A stretch of 48,545 bases of DNA. Source: Psychromonas aquimarina ATCC BAA-1526. Its GTDB lineage: Bacteria > Pseudomonadota > Gammaproteobacteria > Enterobacterales > Psychromonadaceae. A program made the translations under genes and the position numbers. Positions 46,918 through 48,545 of this stretch are shown piece by piece. The notes under the pieces are model-generated. The model saw only the letters and a list, made by a program, of their open reading frames with translations. It made no database searches and had not been told where the DNA came from. The stretch lies in assembly GCF_000428725.1 (NCBI RefSeq), contig NZ_AUAM01000037.1, positions 1 through 48,545 of the forward strand. Direction: 5' to 3'. How positions within the stretch are numbered: the stretch's first letter is position 1; every line of letters starts with the position of its first letter.

Positions 46918-48177
46918 TTATAGAACAGGTTCTGATATTTTTTCAGGCGGCTGCTTGATAACTTCACGGTTTAAAAACGGGTTAAGAATTAAATAACTAA
47001 CCGCACCGCCAAGCACCGCATTTAAAGGTACAATCCCCGGCAGAAAATGTCCTGCACCGATTCCCGCAGCAACGGCTGCAACTGCAGCCCAGTTAACACT
47101 TTTAAATTGAGCATTAGCAAAGTCTTTGTAATACTTACGGTTTACCAGAAAATCCGCAATGATAATGCCGCCGATAGGCGGAATGGCGGCAGAAAGAAAT
47201 GTTAACCAGCCGACAAAGTTATTGTATAACCACAAAGCACACAATGTACCAATAATCCCGTTGACCATCGAAAGGTATTTACTAGGCAGGCCGGTTACAT
47301 TAGAGAAACCTAAACCGGATGCATACAGAGCATTATCATTAGTCGTCCAGATATTTAAACCCAGAACAATAATGGCAGGAATTAACAGACCTTGTGCGAT
47401 CATAACTTCGGAAATATCTGCAAACCCGGTTGCAGCAGCCCCGGCCGCCCCAAAGAGAAACATCAGTGAATTACCGATAAAGAAAGCAATCATAGTAACA
47501 AAAACCGCCGTTTTAGGTTTTTTACCAAAACGCACAAAATCAGCTGTTAATGTGCCAGCTGAAATAAAAGAGCCCACCACTAAAACTAAAGCCGTTGAGA
47601 AATCCATCGACTCTTTAGGAATAATAGCAAACAGCCCTTCAATACCGCCGACACTTTCTACAGCTTCATTGACAGAATAGCCGCCAAGCACAGCGATAGC
47701 CGGCACCGCAACAGCAGAAAGGATCATCAGCGCTGAAATACCGAAATACACAGTAGCAGTCATCAATAAACCGGAAACCAGGATCAGAACGTTAGTATCA
47801 ATACCAGTCGCTTTATGGACAGGAACAGCAAACATCGCAACACCGACACCAAACCAGCCGACTTGTGTACCACCGAGAAGAAGAGAAGGAAGCCAGGAGC
47901 CTTTAGAACCGAAAGAGAAACGAGCAAGAAGATGAGTAGATAAACCAGTGGAGGCGCCGATGTAACCAAGAAAAGAAGTGTAGATACCGAGAATTAAATT
48001 ACCAATTAGAACTGCAAGAAGAAAATCACTGAAGGAGAGTCCCGTCCCAAGTGCCCCGCCTGTCCACATACTGGCGGAAAAGAAGGTTAACCCCAGCATC
48101 ACCATGGTCAGTGAAACTATACCTTTTCTCGCCGATTGGGGGACGGGCCCCAAACTATAATTATTATCGCCAGCCAT
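46918..48177 (-). CDS. codB: Cytosine permease
   Basis: The 419-residue inner-membrane carrier has about twelve hydrophobic segments and belongs to the nucleobase:cation symporter-1 family. Seen parts are [16 protein letters not shown] near the N-terminus, [45 protein letters not shown] and [21 protein letters not shown] (in parts). It imports cytosine for codA. Confidence 0.96.
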   Translation of the reverse strand: MAGDNNYSLGPVPQSARKGIVSLTMVMLGLTFFSASMWTGGALGTGLSFSDFLLAVLIGNLILGIYTSFLGYIGASTGLSTHLLARFSFGSKGSWLPSLLLGGTQVGWFGVGVAMFAVPVHKATGIDTNVLILVSGLLMTATVYFGISALMILSAVAVPAIAVLGGYSVNEAVESVGGIEGLFAIIPKESMDFSTALVLVVGSFISAGTLTADFVRFGKKPKTAVFVTMIAFFIGNSLMFLFGAAGAAATGFADISEVMIAQGLLIPAIIVLGLNIWTTNDNALYASGLGFSNVTGLPSKYLSMVNGIIGTLCALWLYNNFVGWLTFLSAAIPPIGGIIIADFLVNRKYYKDFANAQFKSVNWAAVAAVAAGIGAGHFLPGIVPLNAVLGGAVSYLILNPFLNREVIKQPPEKISEPVL

Positions 48178-48522
48178 TCAATACCTCTATTAGTTATTAG
48201 CATAAAAGAACTGTTTACTGAATAAACACCATAAGCCATAGATTGGCGTCAGCTGCAGGAAACAGGCTGTGACATTGTGTTTAATTCAGGTAAACGGCGC
48301 GTATTCTAGTGATAATAACCTTGCTGTCAATGGGTTCACGGCCCGTCTAAAGGCCCTATGCAGTAAAGGATAAATTGGTTATAAAAGCTTTTTAAAGCAT
48401 GATTCTTATATTTTTATCACAATTATAAAAGCGCCAGCACAAATCAACCAGTTATACCATTCCGCCTAATTATGTGATCTAATAGTATTATTATTTTAAA
48501 TAATTAAATACTACTGGTGATT
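48178..48522. other. Divergent region upstream of codB
   Basis: About 345 bp with no gene. It should contain the codB promoter on the minus strand and that of the gene starting at 48523. A weak PurR-like stretch (48288-48302, AGGTAAACGGCGCGT) is the only hint of a known operator. Confidence 0.35.
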
Positions 48523-48545
48523 ATGAAAAAAGATGACTTTAATTT
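48523..48545 (+). CDS. Start of a divergent gene (cut by window end)
   Basis: ATG AAA AAA GAT GAC TTT AAT runs to the window edge, with GGTG 3-6 nt upstream of the ATG. It is divergent to codB. Only seven codons are visible, so the product cannot be judged. Confidence 0.35.

Noticed and set aside
47159..47680. Long frame antisense to codB
   Set aside because: codB is clearly coding on the minus strand; the antisense frame has no start signal or family match.
48288..48302. PurR-box-like sequence upstream of codB
   Set aside because: The match is only to one half of the palindrome and could be chance; noted in the gap entry but not claimed.

Overview
The window looks like a chromosomal segment of a marine, cold-water type gammaproteobacterium (Psychromonas / Photobacterium / Shewanella-like; the genus cannot be fixed from sequence alone). 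Reasons: moderate-to-low GC, gammaproteobacterial housekeeping genes (asnA/asnC, mnmA-hflD-purB-roxA, htpG, adk, hemH, nlpC, codBA), a Vibrio-type pore-forming haemolysin next to a thermolabile-haemolysin-type phospholipase, a DUF3334 protein and a delta-class carbonic anhydrase. I see no rRNA, tRNA, CRISPR array, prophage or complete insertion sequence.

Layout. 1-2762: a BaeS/BaeR-like two-component system on the minus strand, followed by a secreted four-EF-hand protein cut by the window edge. 3049-5107: a DUF3334 protein carrying the CheC/CheX phosphatase signature, azoreductase and a YbaK-type deacylase. 5578-10884: three secreted proteins, namely the haemolysin, the GDSL phospholipase and a DUF218 + FG-GAP lipoprotein. 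10958-14225: divergent asnA/asnC and an alanine/glycine:cation symporter, followed by a 1-kb gap rich in inverted repeats. 15251-18521: small accessory genes (zinc ribbon, orphan Imm51-like protein, ABM monooxygenase), a decayed LysR regulator, a 161-bp MITE-like element and an AraC regulator. 19115-24910: a region of different texture holding a degenerate HD-GYP protein, an inverted-repeat element, yfcE, a translationally coupled umpA-umpB-PII-CBS operon and a delta carbonic anhydrase. 25216-29795: mnmA, hflD, purB and roxA. 29851-34521: a large modular MalS-type alpha-amylase and a LysE-family exporter. 34790-38958: a second BaeS/BaeR-like system preceded by two exported proteins. 38963-43193: nlpC-type hydrolase, hemH, adk and htpG (with a textbook sigma-32 promoter). 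43631-48545: a large lipoprotein, codBA and the first codons of a divergent gene.

How parts fit together. The two BaeSR-like modules are paralogues that share a charged, proline/arginine-rich insert in the periplasmic sensor and sit beside small exported proteins, which suggests parallel envelope-stress or ligand-sensing modules. The haemolysin/phospholipase pair is a likely membrane-damaging set. The umpAB-PII-CBS operon looks like an ion antiporter with two built-in nucleotide-sensing candidates. It lies downstream of a periplasmic carbonic anhydrase, which may point to pH, sodium or bicarbonate homeostasis.
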